In this document: positions 17,680 to 25,628 of the stretch, one piece after another | How positions within the stretch are numbered: the stretch's first letter is position 1 | Layout of the letters: each line of letters opens with the position of its first letter | From: Nocardiopsis potens DSM 45234 | GTDB lineage: Bacteria; Actinomycetota; Actinomycetes; Streptosporangiales; Streptosporangiaceae | DNA length: 64,000 bases | Assembly: GCF_000341105.1 (NCBI RefSeq) | Contig: NZ_ANBB01000022.1 | Location: 108,272 to 172,271, forward strand | Reading direction: 5' to 3' | Notes under the pieces: generated by a model | What the model saw: the letters and a program-made list of their open reading frames with translations, nothing else | Told to the model about the DNA's origin: nothing | Databases searched by the model: none | Program-made: the position numbers and the translations under genes

Positions 17680-17756
17680 GTGGTTGATTCGCCTCCCCGT
17701 GCAACAGAGCGGTCACGCCGAGGCGACCTCCCCGGACGCAGAAAAGGTGCCCCCCT

Positions 17757-19631
17757 GTGGCTTCTGAATCCGCGCCTCCCGCCGGCCCGTCCGCAGCCCC
17801 CGCCCCGAGCACCGATGGAGACCCCTTCGACTACGACGTCGTGGTGGTCGGCTCGGGCTTCGGCGGATCGGTCAGTGCGCTGCGGCTCACCGAGAAGGGA
17901 TACCGGGTCGGCGTCCTGGAGGCCGGCCGGCGCCACACGCCCGAGACGCTGCCGGAGACCTCCTGGGACCTGAAGAACTTCATCTGGGCCCCGCACCTCG
18001 GCCTCTACGGCATCCAGCGCATCCACCTGCTGCGCGACGTGATGATCCTGGCCGGGGCGGGCGTCGGCGGCGGCTCGCTGAACTACGCCAACACCCTCTA
18101 CGAGCCGCTGGACGACTTCTACGACGACCCGCAGTGGCGCGGCATCACCGACTGGCGCCGCGAGCTCGGCCCCTACTACGACCAGGCCAAGCGGATGCTG
18201 GGGGTGCGCACCAACCCCACCATGACCCCCTCCGACGTGCACCTCAAGGCGGTCGCCGAGGACATGGGCGTGGGGGACTCCTTCCACCTCGCCCCGGTGG
18301 GCGTCTACTTCGGCGACGGCCGCGACGCCGACGGGTCGTGCCCCGCCGCGCCCGGCCGCTCCGGCGGGGACCCCTACTTCGGCGGCGCCGGGCCCGACCG
18401 GCGGGCCTGCACCGAGTGCGGCGAGTGCATGACCGGCTGCCGGCACGGCGCCAAGAACATGCTCACCGAGAACTACCTCTACCTCGCCGAGCGGAACGGG
18501 GCCGAGATCCACCCGATGACCACGGTGGAGCGCCTCCGGGAGCGGCCCGCCTCCGCCGGCGGCGGCTACGCGGTGGACACCCTGGCCACCGGCGCCCGGC
18601 GGGTCCGCCGCAACGCCCGCACCTTCACCGCCCGCCAGGTGGTGGTCGCCGCCGGGACCTGGGGCACGCAGAACCTGCTGCACCGGATGCGCGACACCGG
18701 GCTGCTCCCCCGGCTGTCGGCCCGGCTCGGCTCGCTCACCCGGACCAACTCCGAGTCCCTGGGCGGCGCGATGACCCGGCACATCGACCCGCCGGAGGAC
18801 TTCTCCCGCGGCGTGGCGATCACCTCCTCCATCCACCCCGACGGGCACACCCACGTCGAGCCGGTCCGCTACGGCAAGGGCTCCAACGCGATGGGGATGC
18901 TGGCCACCATCCAGGTCCCCGGCGGCGGCCGGGTGCCGCGCTGGCTGCGCTTCCTCGGCGAGGCCGCCCGCCACCCCTACGTCTTCGCGCGCAGCCTGTC
19001 GGTGCGCCGGTTCTCCGAGCGGGCCATCATCGGCCTGGTCATGCAGTCCCTGGACAACTCGCTGACCACCTACACCCGGCGCGGGGCACTGGGCCGCCGG
19101 GTGCTCACCTCCCGGCAGGGCCACGGCGAGCCCAACCCGACCTGGATCCCGCAGGGCCAGGAGGTGCTGCGCCGGCTGGCCGAGAAGATCGACGGCTTCC
19201 CGGGCGGGACCGTCGGCGAGGTCTTCGACATCCCGCTGACCGCGCACTTCCTCGGCGGCTGCCCGATCGGCGCGGGCCCCGAGGACGGGGTGATCGACCC
19301 CTACCACCGGCTCTACGGGCACCCCGGGATCCACGTGGTGGACGGCTCGGCGGTCTCGGCCAACCTCGGGGTGAACCCGTCGCTGACCATCACCGCCCAG
19401 GCCGAGCGGGCGATGTCCTTCTGGCCGAACAGCGGCGAGCCGGACCCCCGCCCCGAGCAGGGCGCCCCGTACCGCTCGGTGGCCCCGGTGCACCCGCGCG
19501 ACCCGGCGGTGCCCGCCGGGGCCTTCGCCGAGCTGCGCTTCACCCGGAGCCTGCCGATCACCCCGGCCGCCCCGGCCCCGGCCTCCGCCGCGGCCGGCGC
19601 CGCCCGGACCCCGGAAACCGCCGGGGAATAG
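17757..19631 (+). CDS. GMC-family oxidoreductase, ChoD-like (cholesterol oxidase family)
   Basis: 624 residues. FAD-binding VVVGSGFGGSVSALRL with GVLEAGR near the N-terminus (about 29-58), GAGVGGGSLNYAN (flavin contact), a cysteine motif CTECGECMTGCRHGAKN typical of the mycobacterial ChoD subgroup, and C-terminal VVDGSAVSANLGVNPSLTI. ChoD-type proteins are annotated as cholesterol/3-beta-hydroxysteroid oxidases, but their true substrates are uncertain. No signal peptide is visible, so a cytoplasmic enzyme is likely. Start GTG 17757 has only a weak AAAGGTG site. Confidence 0.85.
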   Translation: MASESAPPAGPSAAPAPSTDGDPFDYDVVVVGSGFGGSVSALRLTEKGYRVGVLEAGRRHTPETLPETSWDLKNFIWAPHLGLYGIQRIHLLRDVMILAGAGVGGGSLNYANTLYEPLDDFYDDPQWRGITDWRRELGPYYDQAKRMLGVRTNPTMTPSDVHLKAVAEDMGVGDSFHLAPVGVYFGDGRDADGSCPAAPGRSGGDPYFGGAGPDRRACTECGECMTGCRHGAKNMLTENYLYLAERNGAEIHPMTTVERLRERPASAGGGYAVDTLATGARRVRRNARTFTARQVVVAAGTWGTQNLLHRMRDTGLLPRLSARLGSLTRTNSESLGGAMTRHIDPPEDFSRGVAITSSIHPDGHTHVEPVRYGKGSNAMGMLATIQVPGGGRVPRWLRFLGEAARHPYVFARSLSVRRFSERAIIGLVMQSLDNSLTTYTRRGALGRRVLTSRQGHGEPNPTWIPQGQEVLRRLAEKIDGFPGGTVGEVFDIPLTAHFLGGCPIGAGPEDGVIDPYHRLYGHPGIHVVDGSAVSANLGVNPSLTITAQAERAMSFWPNSGEPDPRPEQGAPYRSVAPVHPRDPAVPAGAFAELRFTRSLPITPAAPAPASAAAGAARTPETAGE

Positions 19632-19735
19632 CGGGAGAAACCGGGAAGAACCGGGGAGAACCAGAGCGGGGCGGCGCGCGCCGCCCCGCCGCCCCGGTCC
19701 GCCGCCCTCCCCCCACCCCCTTGCTGCGAGGCCCC

Positions 19736-20656
19736 ATGACCCACCTGCGCCATGCCGCCGACCGCACCGAGACCCTCCGCACCCCCGACGGGGCCGAACT
19801 GCGCGTGCACGTACGCGGCCCCGAGCGGGCCCGGCGCACCGTGGTGCTGGCGCACGGCTGGGGGTTCACCTCCGATATCTGGTCCGCGCAGGCGTCGCGG
19901 CTGGCCTCGGGGAGCGGCGGCGCCCTCCGCGTGGTCCGCTGGGACCAGCGCGGGCACGGCGGGTCCGGTCGGGGGACCGCGCCGATCACCATGGACCTGC
20001 TCGCCGAGGACCTGGCCCTGGTGGTCGCGGAGGCCGCGGCGGAGGGGCCGGTGGTGCTGGGCGGGCACTCGCTGGGCGGGGCGGCCGCGACCGCGCTGGC
20101 CGCGGCCCGCCCGGAGCTGTTCGGCGACCGGGTGGCCGGGGTGCTGCTGGCCGCCGCGACCGCCGGCGGCCCGGGCTCCGCCGACCCGGAGTCCCCGCTC
20201 GCCGAGCGGGCCGGCGGGGCGGCGATGTGGGCGCTGCGGACGCTCCCGGGGCCGGTGGGGGCGGTGCGCCGGCTCGCCGCCCCGCACTCCGGGCTCTGGC
20301 GGGCGGCGGTCCGGCGCGGCTTCTTCGGCCCGGACGCCCGGGTCGCGGACGTGGCCGCCTGCGCCCAGCAGCTGCACGCCGCGCCGGCCCGGGTGCTCGG
20401 CGAGTGCCACGCCGCGCTGATCCGGCACGATTCCCGGGGGCGGCTGGACGCGCTGCACCGCGTCCCGGTCACCGTGCTGGCCGGCGGGCACGACCGGATG
20501 ACCGCCCCGGACCGCGTCCGGGAGCTGTGCCGCGCCCTGCCCGGCGCCCGGGCGCACACGGTGCAGCGGGCCGGCCACATGCTCCCGGTCGAGGCCCCCG
20601 AGGAGGTCTCCGCCCTGCTCGCCGAGTTGTGCGGCACGGAGCTCGCCCCGCTCTGA
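19736..20656 (+). CDS. Alpha/beta hydrolase
   Basis: 306 residues. VVLAHGWGFTSDIW carries the oxyanion HGxG-type motif, GGHSLGGAA the nucleophile elbow serine, GGHDRMTAPD the acid region and AGHMLPVEAP the catalytic histidine. Soluble esterase/lactonase-type fold; substrate unknown. Starts 104 bases after the GMC oxidase, same strand, so both may serve the same oxidative pathway. ATG 19736 has GCGAGG upstream; a much longer frame upstream is only a shadow of the oxidase. Confidence 0.85.
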   Translation: MTHLRHAADRTETLRTPDGAELRVHVRGPERARRTVVLAHGWGFTSDIWSAQASRLASGSGGALRVVRWDQRGHGGSGRGTAPITMDLLAEDLALVVAEAAAEGPVVLGGHSLGGAAATALAAARPELFGDRVAGVLLAAATAGGPGSADPESPLAERAGGAAMWALRTLPGPVGAVRRLAAPHSGLWRAAVRRGFFGPDARVADVAACAQQLHAAPARVLGECHAALIRHDSRGRLDALHRVPVTVLAGGHDRMTAPDRVRELCRALPGARAHTVQRAGHMLPVEAPEEVSALLAELCGTELAPL

Positions 20657-20660
20657 CCGC

Positions 20661-20710
20661 CGGTGATCTTGACGGCTATCAACGCGCGTTGATAGCCGTC
20701 AAGATCGCCG
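20661..20710. terminator. 50-base near-perfect palindrome between convergent genes
   Basis: 24-base arms (20661-20684 and 20687-20710) with one mismatch and a two-base centre. It lies 4 bases after the hydrolase stop and 15 bases before the end of the minus-strand MerR gene. Probably a bidirectional terminator, although its length and low GC relative to the surroundings are unusual. Confidence 0.75.
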
Positions 20711-20725
20711 GGGAGGGGCTCCGGG

Positions 20726-21508
20726 TCAGGCGGTCTCGGCGGCCTTCCGGTCGGCCTCTTCGGCGTGCTGGGCGGCGATGTGCTCCAGCATGTCGGAGAA
20801 GTGGTCGCCGAGGACGTGGTGCATGTGCCGGGCCATGGCGCGGGCGAGCATGGCGTCCACCGCGCTCTGCGCCAGCGGCCGCAGCCGGCGCACCAGCTCG
20901 GCCGCCTCCCCTATGTCGCTGCCCTGCAGGATCCCCTCCGGCGCGTGCTCGGAGAGGATGTGGTCGGCGATCTCCCGGACCAGCTCCCCGGCGGCGGCGT
21001 CGACGTGCCCCTCCAGCCGCTCGGCGATGTCCAGCACGCTGCTCACCGACATGCCGGCGGCGACCAGCTCGGCGCCGGCGTGCAGCAGGCGGGGGCTGGG
21101 CACCCGGAACCGGTCGCCGTCGACCTCCAGCAGGTTGAGCCGGACCGCCCGCTCGATGTTGTCGTCGGTGACGTCGCCCTTGAACAGCTCCACCAGCTCG
21201 TCGGCGGTGATGTGCCCGGGGATCTCGTCGGTCCAGGGGTCGCCCACCGCCGACTCGAAGCCCAGCACGTCGTTGAGGTCGCCGCCGCGCTCCCAGACCG
21301 TGACCAGTTCGCGGATGTTGGCGAAGGTGTAGCCGCGGGAGAGCAGCTGGGCGATCAGCCGCAGCCGGGCCAGGTGCGCCTCGGTGTAGATGCCGACCCG
21401 CCCCTCCCGCCGGGGCGGCGAGAGCAGGCCCCGGTCCTGGTAGACGCGCACATTGCGCACGGTCGTCTCAGCGAGGCGCGCCAACTCGTCGATGCGGTAT
21501 TCGGCCAT
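20726..21508 (-). CDS. MerR-family transcriptional regulator
   Basis: 260 residues. N-terminal winged helix typical of MerR: YRIDELARLAETTVRNVRVY, DRGLLSPPRREGRVGIY, HLARLRLIAQLLSRGYT. The long C-terminal region (about 75-260, helical) lacks the metal-binding cysteines of MerR/CueR/ZntR, so an organic ligand is more likely. ATG 21508 is chosen because the conserved domain begins at once; 21610 is an alternative. Divergent from the SDR gene with 104 bases between, so it likely controls the SDR-oxygenase genes. Confidence 0.88.
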   Translation of the reverse strand: MAEYRIDELARLAETTVRNVRVYQDRGLLSPPRREGRVGIYTEAHLARLRLIAQLLSRGYTFANIRELVTVWERGGDLNDVLGFESAVGDPWTDEIPGHITADELVELFKGDVTDDNIERAVRLNLLEVDGDRFRVPSPRLLHAGAELVAAGMSVSSVLDIAERLEGHVDAAAGELVREIADHILSEHAPEGILQGSDIGEAAELVRRLRPLAQSAVDAMLARAMARHMHHVLGDHFSDMLEHIAAQHAEEADRKAAETA

Positions 21509-21612
21509 GGCCCCAAGCCTATGGATTCCGCGCTGTTTCCACGACTTGACCCTCTTGCACCGTGACAATGCTCGTTGTAACGTTCCGGCAAGACGTGTGG
21601 AGGAGATCACAT
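21509..21612. promoter_or_regulatory. Divergent MerR/SDR control region
   Basis: AT-richer than its surroundings. A TTGACC hexamer at 21546-21551 could be a -35 element for the SDR gene, with TTGTAAC at 21575-21581 further downstream; the spacing of about 24 bases is too long for a normal promoter, though MerR promoters are usually extended (19-20). GGAGGAG precedes the SDR start. Assignments are tentative. Confidence 0.4.
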
Positions 21613-22479
21613 ATGCCCCGACCGACCCTGCCCGACCTGGCCGGCAAGCGCGTCCTGGTGACCGGGGCCTCCGGCGCCTTCGGCGGTGCCGCGATGCAGG
21701 TCCTGCGGCACGTCGGCGCGGACGCGATCGGCCTCGACCGCAAGCCCGACCCGGCCGTCCCCGTCCTCGCCTGCGACGTCGCCGACGCCGCCCAGGTGGA
21801 GCGGGCCGTCCCGGAGGCGATCGGCCGGCTCGGCGGGCTGGACCGGCTGATCCACTTCGCCGGCGTCGGCCCCGCGGTGGACATCGGCGCCATGCCCGAC
21901 CGGCTCGCCTACGAGGCCCTCGAAGTCAACCTGCTGGGCACCTGGCGGGTCACCGCCGCCGCGCTCCCCGCGCTCCTGCGCGACCGGGGGCGGGTGGTGG
22001 TCACCGCCTCGCTGCTGGCCGGCATCGCGCTCCCGTTCGCCGGGGCCTACGCCGTCTCCAAGCGCGCGGTCACCGCCTACGCGGACACCCTGCGCGCCGA
22101 GTACGGGACGCACATCGGGGTGACCACCGTGCACCCCGGCTACGTCGACACCCCGATCCACGACGCCTCGCGCGCCGCCGGCGCCTCGCTCGACGGGCTG
22201 GTCCCCGCCGAGCGGATCCGGGACACCGTGCTCACCGCGCTGCGCGCGGCCGCGGCCCGCAGGCCGCCCCGCGACACCGCCTCCACCCCGCTGGGCGGCG
22301 CCGCGCTGCGCCTCGCCCGGCACGCCCCGGCCCTGGTGGACAGGATCGCGGCGGTGGAGATCGCCGAGCTGGTGCGCACCGGCGAGCTCTCCGGCGGCGA
22401 GATCACCCGGGGGCTGCGCGAACGGCACGGCGCGGCCCCGGACGACGGCGCCGGACGCCCGCCGGCCGCCGCACCCTGA
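21613..22479 (+). CDS. Short-chain dehydrogenase/reductase
   Basis: 288 residues. TGASGAFGG is the Rossmann cofactor motif, HFAGVG replaces the NNAG motif, a serine in VVTASLLAG and YAVSK form the catalytic Ser-Tyr-Lys set. NAD(P)-dependent oxidoreductase of an alcohol or ketone. It probably forms an operon with the di-iron oxygenase 64 bases downstream. A C-terminal extension after about residue 210 resembles that of longer SDRs acting on lipids; substrate unknown. Confidence 0.88.
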   Translation: MPRPTLPDLAGKRVLVTGASGAFGGAAMQVLRHVGADAIGLDRKPDPAVPVLACDVADAAQVERAVPEAIGRLGGLDRLIHFAGVGPAVDIGAMPDRLAYEALEVNLLGTWRVTAAALPALLRDRGRVVVTASLLAGIALPFAGAYAVSKRAVTAYADTLRAEYGTHIGVTTVHPGYVDTPIHDASRAAGASLDGLVPAERIRDTVLTALRAAAARRPPRDTASTPLGGAALRLARHAPALVDRIAAVEIAELVRTGELSGGEITRGLRERHGAAPDDGAGRPPAAAP

Positions 22480-22543
22480 CGACCTCCGACCGGTCCGGCC
22501 CGGCCCCGGACCACCGCCCGCACCCCCGCGAAGGAGAACCGCG

Positions 22544-23488
22544 ATGACCGTGCAGACCCCGGCGCCCAAGCCGGCGATCACCGACCGCGAGGACATCGCC
22601 AAGCGGCTGCTCCGCTCCTCGGCGAAGGCCTCCTACGACCCGCTCGTCGAGATCGACTGGGACGCGCCCATCGACAAGGAGCGCTACGCCCTCAAGCCGG
22701 AGCGCATCTCGCTGTACGGCACCGAGCTGTGGGACCGGCTCAGCGAGGAGCAGCGCAAGGAGCTCAGCCGGCACGAGGTCGCCAGCATCGCCTCCATCGG
22801 GCTGTGGTTCGAGACCATCCTGATGCAGATGCTGGTCCGGCACGCCTACGACCGCGACCCCACCACCAACCACGTCCAGTACGCCTACACCGAGATCGCC
22901 GACGAGTGCCGCCACTCGGTGATGTTCGCGAAGATGACGCAGAAGCTCGCCGGCCGGCACTACCGGCCGGACTTCATCACGCACAACCTGGGCCGGCTGT
23001 TCAAGGCGATCTCCAACGGGCCGCTGACCTTCGCCGGCGCGCTCTACGTCGAGGAGATCCTGGACCAGCTGCAGCGCGAGGCGATGGTCGACGACACCCT
23101 CGACCCGCTGGTGCAGGCCGTCTCCCGGATCCACGTGGTGGAGGAGGCCCGGCACATGCGCTACGCCCGCGAGGAGCTGATCCGCGACTGGGACCACCAC
23201 GGCCGGGTCTCCAAGGCCTACAGCCGGTTCGTCCTCGGGCTGGTCGTCTACTTCGCCACCACCCGGCTGATCAGCCCCGAGGTCTACAAGTCGGTCGGGT
23301 TGGACCCGCGCGAGGCCGCCAAGGTCGCCCGCCGCAACCACCACCACATCGACACCAAGACCTGGGCGGCGCGCAAGGTCGTCGCGACCTTCGACAAGGC
23401 CGGCCTGCTCGCCGGCCCGGCCAAGTACGTCTGGCGCCGCGCCGGGCTGCTCGGCCGCCCCGGCGCGCCGGCCGCGGTCGCGCGCTGA
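22544..23488 (+). CDS. AurF-like di-iron oxygenase
   Basis: 314 residues, all-helical. Candidate iron ligands are seen as EIADECRHSVMF, YVEEILD and HVVEEARHMRYAR, the pattern of the AurF/p-aminobenzoate N-oxygenase family (ferritin-like di-iron). Members oxidise amines or hydroxylate alkyl substrates; the genuine AurF substrate is unlikely to apply in this neighbourhood. ATG 22544 has AAGGAGAA upstream. Followed by a strong hairpin and then the flavin monooxygenase. Confidence 0.83.
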   Translation: MTVQTPAPKPAITDREDIAKRLLRSSAKASYDPLVEIDWDAPIDKERYALKPERISLYGTELWDRLSEEQRKELSRHEVASIASIGLWFETILMQMLVRHAYDRDPTTNHVQYAYTEIADECRHSVMFAKMTQKLAGRHYRPDFITHNLGRLFKAISNGPLTFAGALYVEEILDQLQREAMVDDTLDPLVQAVSRIHVVEEARHMRYAREELIRDWDHHGRVSKAYSRFVLGLVVYFATTRLISPEVYKSVGLDPREAAKVARRNHHHIDTKTWAARKVVATFDKAGLLAGPAKYVWRRAGLLGRPGAPAAVAR

Positions 23489-23520
23489 CCTCCCCGGGCC
23501 GCGCCGCGGCCCGCACGAAC

Positions 23521-23568
23521 GGCCGGGCCCGCGGGCTCGAACGCGCCCGAGTCCCCGCGGGCCCGGCC
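23521..23568 (+). terminator. Strong hairpin between the di-iron oxygenase and flavin monooxygenase genes
   Basis: Perfect 15-base arms 23521-23535 and 23554-23568, extended inside by CTCG/CGAG, followed by a C/T-rich run. Likely a terminator or attenuator that separates or tunes two parts of the cluster. Confidence 0.65.
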
Positions 23569-23630
23569 CCCTTCCCCTCCCCGGGCCGCCCCGCCCTCCC
23601 CGCACCCCGCGCACCGAAGGGACGTTCACG

Positions 23631-25169
23631 GTGACCGAAAACGAGACGACGCCGCATCACCGGGTGGCCATCATCGGCACCGGGTTCTCCGGCATCGGGA
23701 TGGCCGCCCGGCTCAAGCGCGCCGGACTGAAGAGCCTGGTCCTCTTCGAGCGGGCCGGCGACGTCGGCGGGACCTGGCGGGACAACACCTTCCCCGGCGC
23801 CGCCTGCGACGTCCCCTCGCACCTGTACTCGCTCTCCTTCCGGCTCAACCCGGGCTGGTCGCGGACCTTCTCCCCGCAGGCCGAGATCCAGGACTACCTG
23901 CGCCGGGTCGCCGAGGAGGAGGACGTCCACCGGCACGTCCGGTTCCACCACGAGGTCACCGGGGCGCACTGGGAGCCGGACGCCAACCGGTGGCGGATCG
24001 AGACCGGCCGGGGCGTGTACACCGCCCAGTTCCTGATCAGCGCGTGCGGCGCGCTGGCCGACCCGGCGATCCCGGACCTGCCCGGGCTCGCCGACTTCGA
24101 GGGCACCGTGTTCCACTCCGCCCGGTGGGACCACGGCCACGACCTGACCGGGCGCAACGTGGCGGTCATCGGCACCGGCGCCTCGGCGATCCAGTTCGTG
24201 CCGCAGATCCAGAAGAGCGTCGCCCGGCTCGACCTGTACCAGCGCACCCCTCCGTGGATCATCCCCAAGCACGACCGCGCCGTGACCCGCGCGGAGAGCT
24301 GGCTCTTCAACCACGTGCCCCTCGCCCAGCAGGTGTTCCGGAAGAACATCTACTGGGGCCGGGAGAGCTACGTGCTGGGCTTCGTGAAGTACCCGGCGCT
24401 GATGAAGGGCGTCGAGGCGCTCGCCAAGGCGCACCTCAGGCGGCAGGTCCGCGACCCGGAACTGCGCGCCAAGCTGGTGCCGGACTTCCTGCCCGGGTGC
24501 AAGCGGCTGCTGCTCTCCAACGACTACTACCCCGCGCTGGACCGGCCCAACGTCGACGTGGTCACCGACGGGGTCGCCGAGATCCGGGAGAAGTCGATCG
24601 TCGCCGCCGACGGCACCGAGCGCGAGGTCGACACCATCATCTTCGGCACCGGGTTCCACGTCACCGACATGCCCGCCGCCAAGGTGGTGCACGGCGCCGA
24701 CGGCCGGACCCTGTTCGACGTGCACGGCCAGGACCTGGAGGCGCTGAACGGCACCACCGTCGCCGGGTTCCCCAACCTGTTCCTGATGGCCGGCCCCAAC
24801 ACCGGCCCCGGGCACACCTCGCACGTCTTCTTCCTCGAGGCCCAGATGCGCTACATCATGGCGGCGCTGGGCTACGCGGCCCGCAACGGCGCCGACCGGC
24901 TGGAGCCGCTGCCCGAGTCGCAGGCCGCCTACGCCGCCCTGATGCAGCACAAGACGCGCCGCTCGGTCTGGGTCACCGGCGGGTGCGACAGCTGGTACCT
25001 GAACGACAAGGGCCGCAACGTCACGCTCTGGCCCGGGTTCAGCTTCGAGTACGCCCTGCGGACGCTCCGCTTCGATCCGCACAACTACCGGATCCGCTGG
25101 GAGTCCGGGGCGCCCCCGGGCCGGAGGGCGGCGGGCCGGCGGAGCGGGCGGCGGGAGGTGGCCGCATGA
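23631..25169 (+). CDS. Flavin-containing Baeyer-Villiger-type monooxygenase
   Basis: 512 residues. FAD motif GTGFSGIGMAARL near residue 16, the Baeyer-Villiger fingerprint FEGTVFHSARWD (FxGxxxHxxxW) near 155-166, and the NADPH-binding GTGASAIQ that follows. Enzymes of this type insert oxygen next to ketones or hydroxylate organic substrates with NADPH and O2. Start GTG 23631 has GAAGGGA upstream. The gene end overlaps the DUF4873 start (ATGA), so the two are coupled. Confidence 0.92.
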   Translation: MTENETTPHHRVAIIGTGFSGIGMAARLKRAGLKSLVLFERAGDVGGTWRDNTFPGAACDVPSHLYSLSFRLNPGWSRTFSPQAEIQDYLRRVAEEEDVHRHVRFHHEVTGAHWEPDANRWRIETGRGVYTAQFLISACGALADPAIPDLPGLADFEGTVFHSARWDHGHDLTGRNVAVIGTGASAIQFVPQIQKSVARLDLYQRTPPWIIPKHDRAVTRAESWLFNHVPLAQQVFRKNIYWGRESYVLGFVKYPALMKGVEALAKAHLRRQVRDPELRAKLVPDFLPGCKRLLLSNDYYPALDRPNVDVVTDGVAEIREKSIVAADGTEREVDTIIFGTGFHVTDMPAAKVVHGADGRTLFDVHGQDLEALNGTTVAGFPNLFLMAGPNTGPGHTSHVFFLEAQMRYIMAALGYAARNGADRLEPLPESQAAYAALMQHKTRRSVWVTGGCDSWYLNDKGRNVTLWPGFSFEYALRTLRFDPHNYRIRWESGAPPGRRAAGRRSGRREVAA

Positions 25170-25492
25170 GCGGCATGGGCGACGACGAGGAGGAGTACGA
25201 GGGCCCGGTGACCCTGGTCTTCGGCGGCGACCGGCCGGTCGAGGCCGAGGCGCACATCGCCGGCCACTTCGACCCGCTCAGCGGCGGCTACCGCTGGATC
25301 GGGCGGATCTCCGCCTCCCCCGGGGTCGACGCCGAGTTCCGGGCCGGCAACACCGCGGTCCTGGTGCGCACCGCCGACGGCCACGAGGCGCCCGGCACCC
25401 TCACCGAGACCAACCCGTGGGGCGGGCACCGGCTCACCGGCCGCGGCCGGCCGCCGTTCCCGGTCCCCGAGGTCGATCCCGAGCAGGACTGA
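25166..25492 (+). CDS. DUF4873 domain protein
   Basis: 108 residues: acidic start, YEGPVTLVFG, VEAEAHIAGHFDPLSGGYRWIGRIS and GTLTETNPWG. DUF4873 domains often occur fused to the C-terminus of flavin monooxygenases, and here the stand-alone form overlaps the monooxygenase stop by four bases. A role as partner or specificity subunit is inference from that arrangement. Confidence 0.8.
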   Translation: MSGMGDDEEEYEGPVTLVFGGDRPVEAEAHIAGHFDPLSGGYRWIGRISASPGVDAEFRAGNTAVLVRTADGHEAPGTLTETNPWGGHRLTGRGRPPFPVPEVDPEQD

Positions 25493-25514
25493 CCCGCGGG
25501 ACCGCCCCCGAGCG

Positions 25515-25589
25515 CCTCCCCGTGGCATGGGGAGGAAGCGGGCTCCGGGCGGATGGATCGCTGTTATAGGGGACCGTCCATCCGCCCGG
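25515..25589. terminator. Two hairpins between convergent DUF4873 and adenosine deaminase genes
   Basis: First hairpin: CCTCCCC (25515-25521) with GGGGAGG (25529-25535). Second: 13-base perfect arms 25545-25557 and 25577-25589 with a 19-base AT-richer loop. They fill the gap between two convergent genes and presumably terminate both. Confidence 0.65.
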
Positions 25590-25628
25590 TGCGCCGCGCC
25601 CTGCCGGCCCTCCGCCGCCCCGCGGCGG

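Noticed and set aside
18134..19735. Long N-terminal extension of the alpha/beta hydrolase frame
   Set aside because: Out-of-frame shadow of the GMC oxidase; the hydrolase starts at ATG 19736 with its own ribosome binding site.
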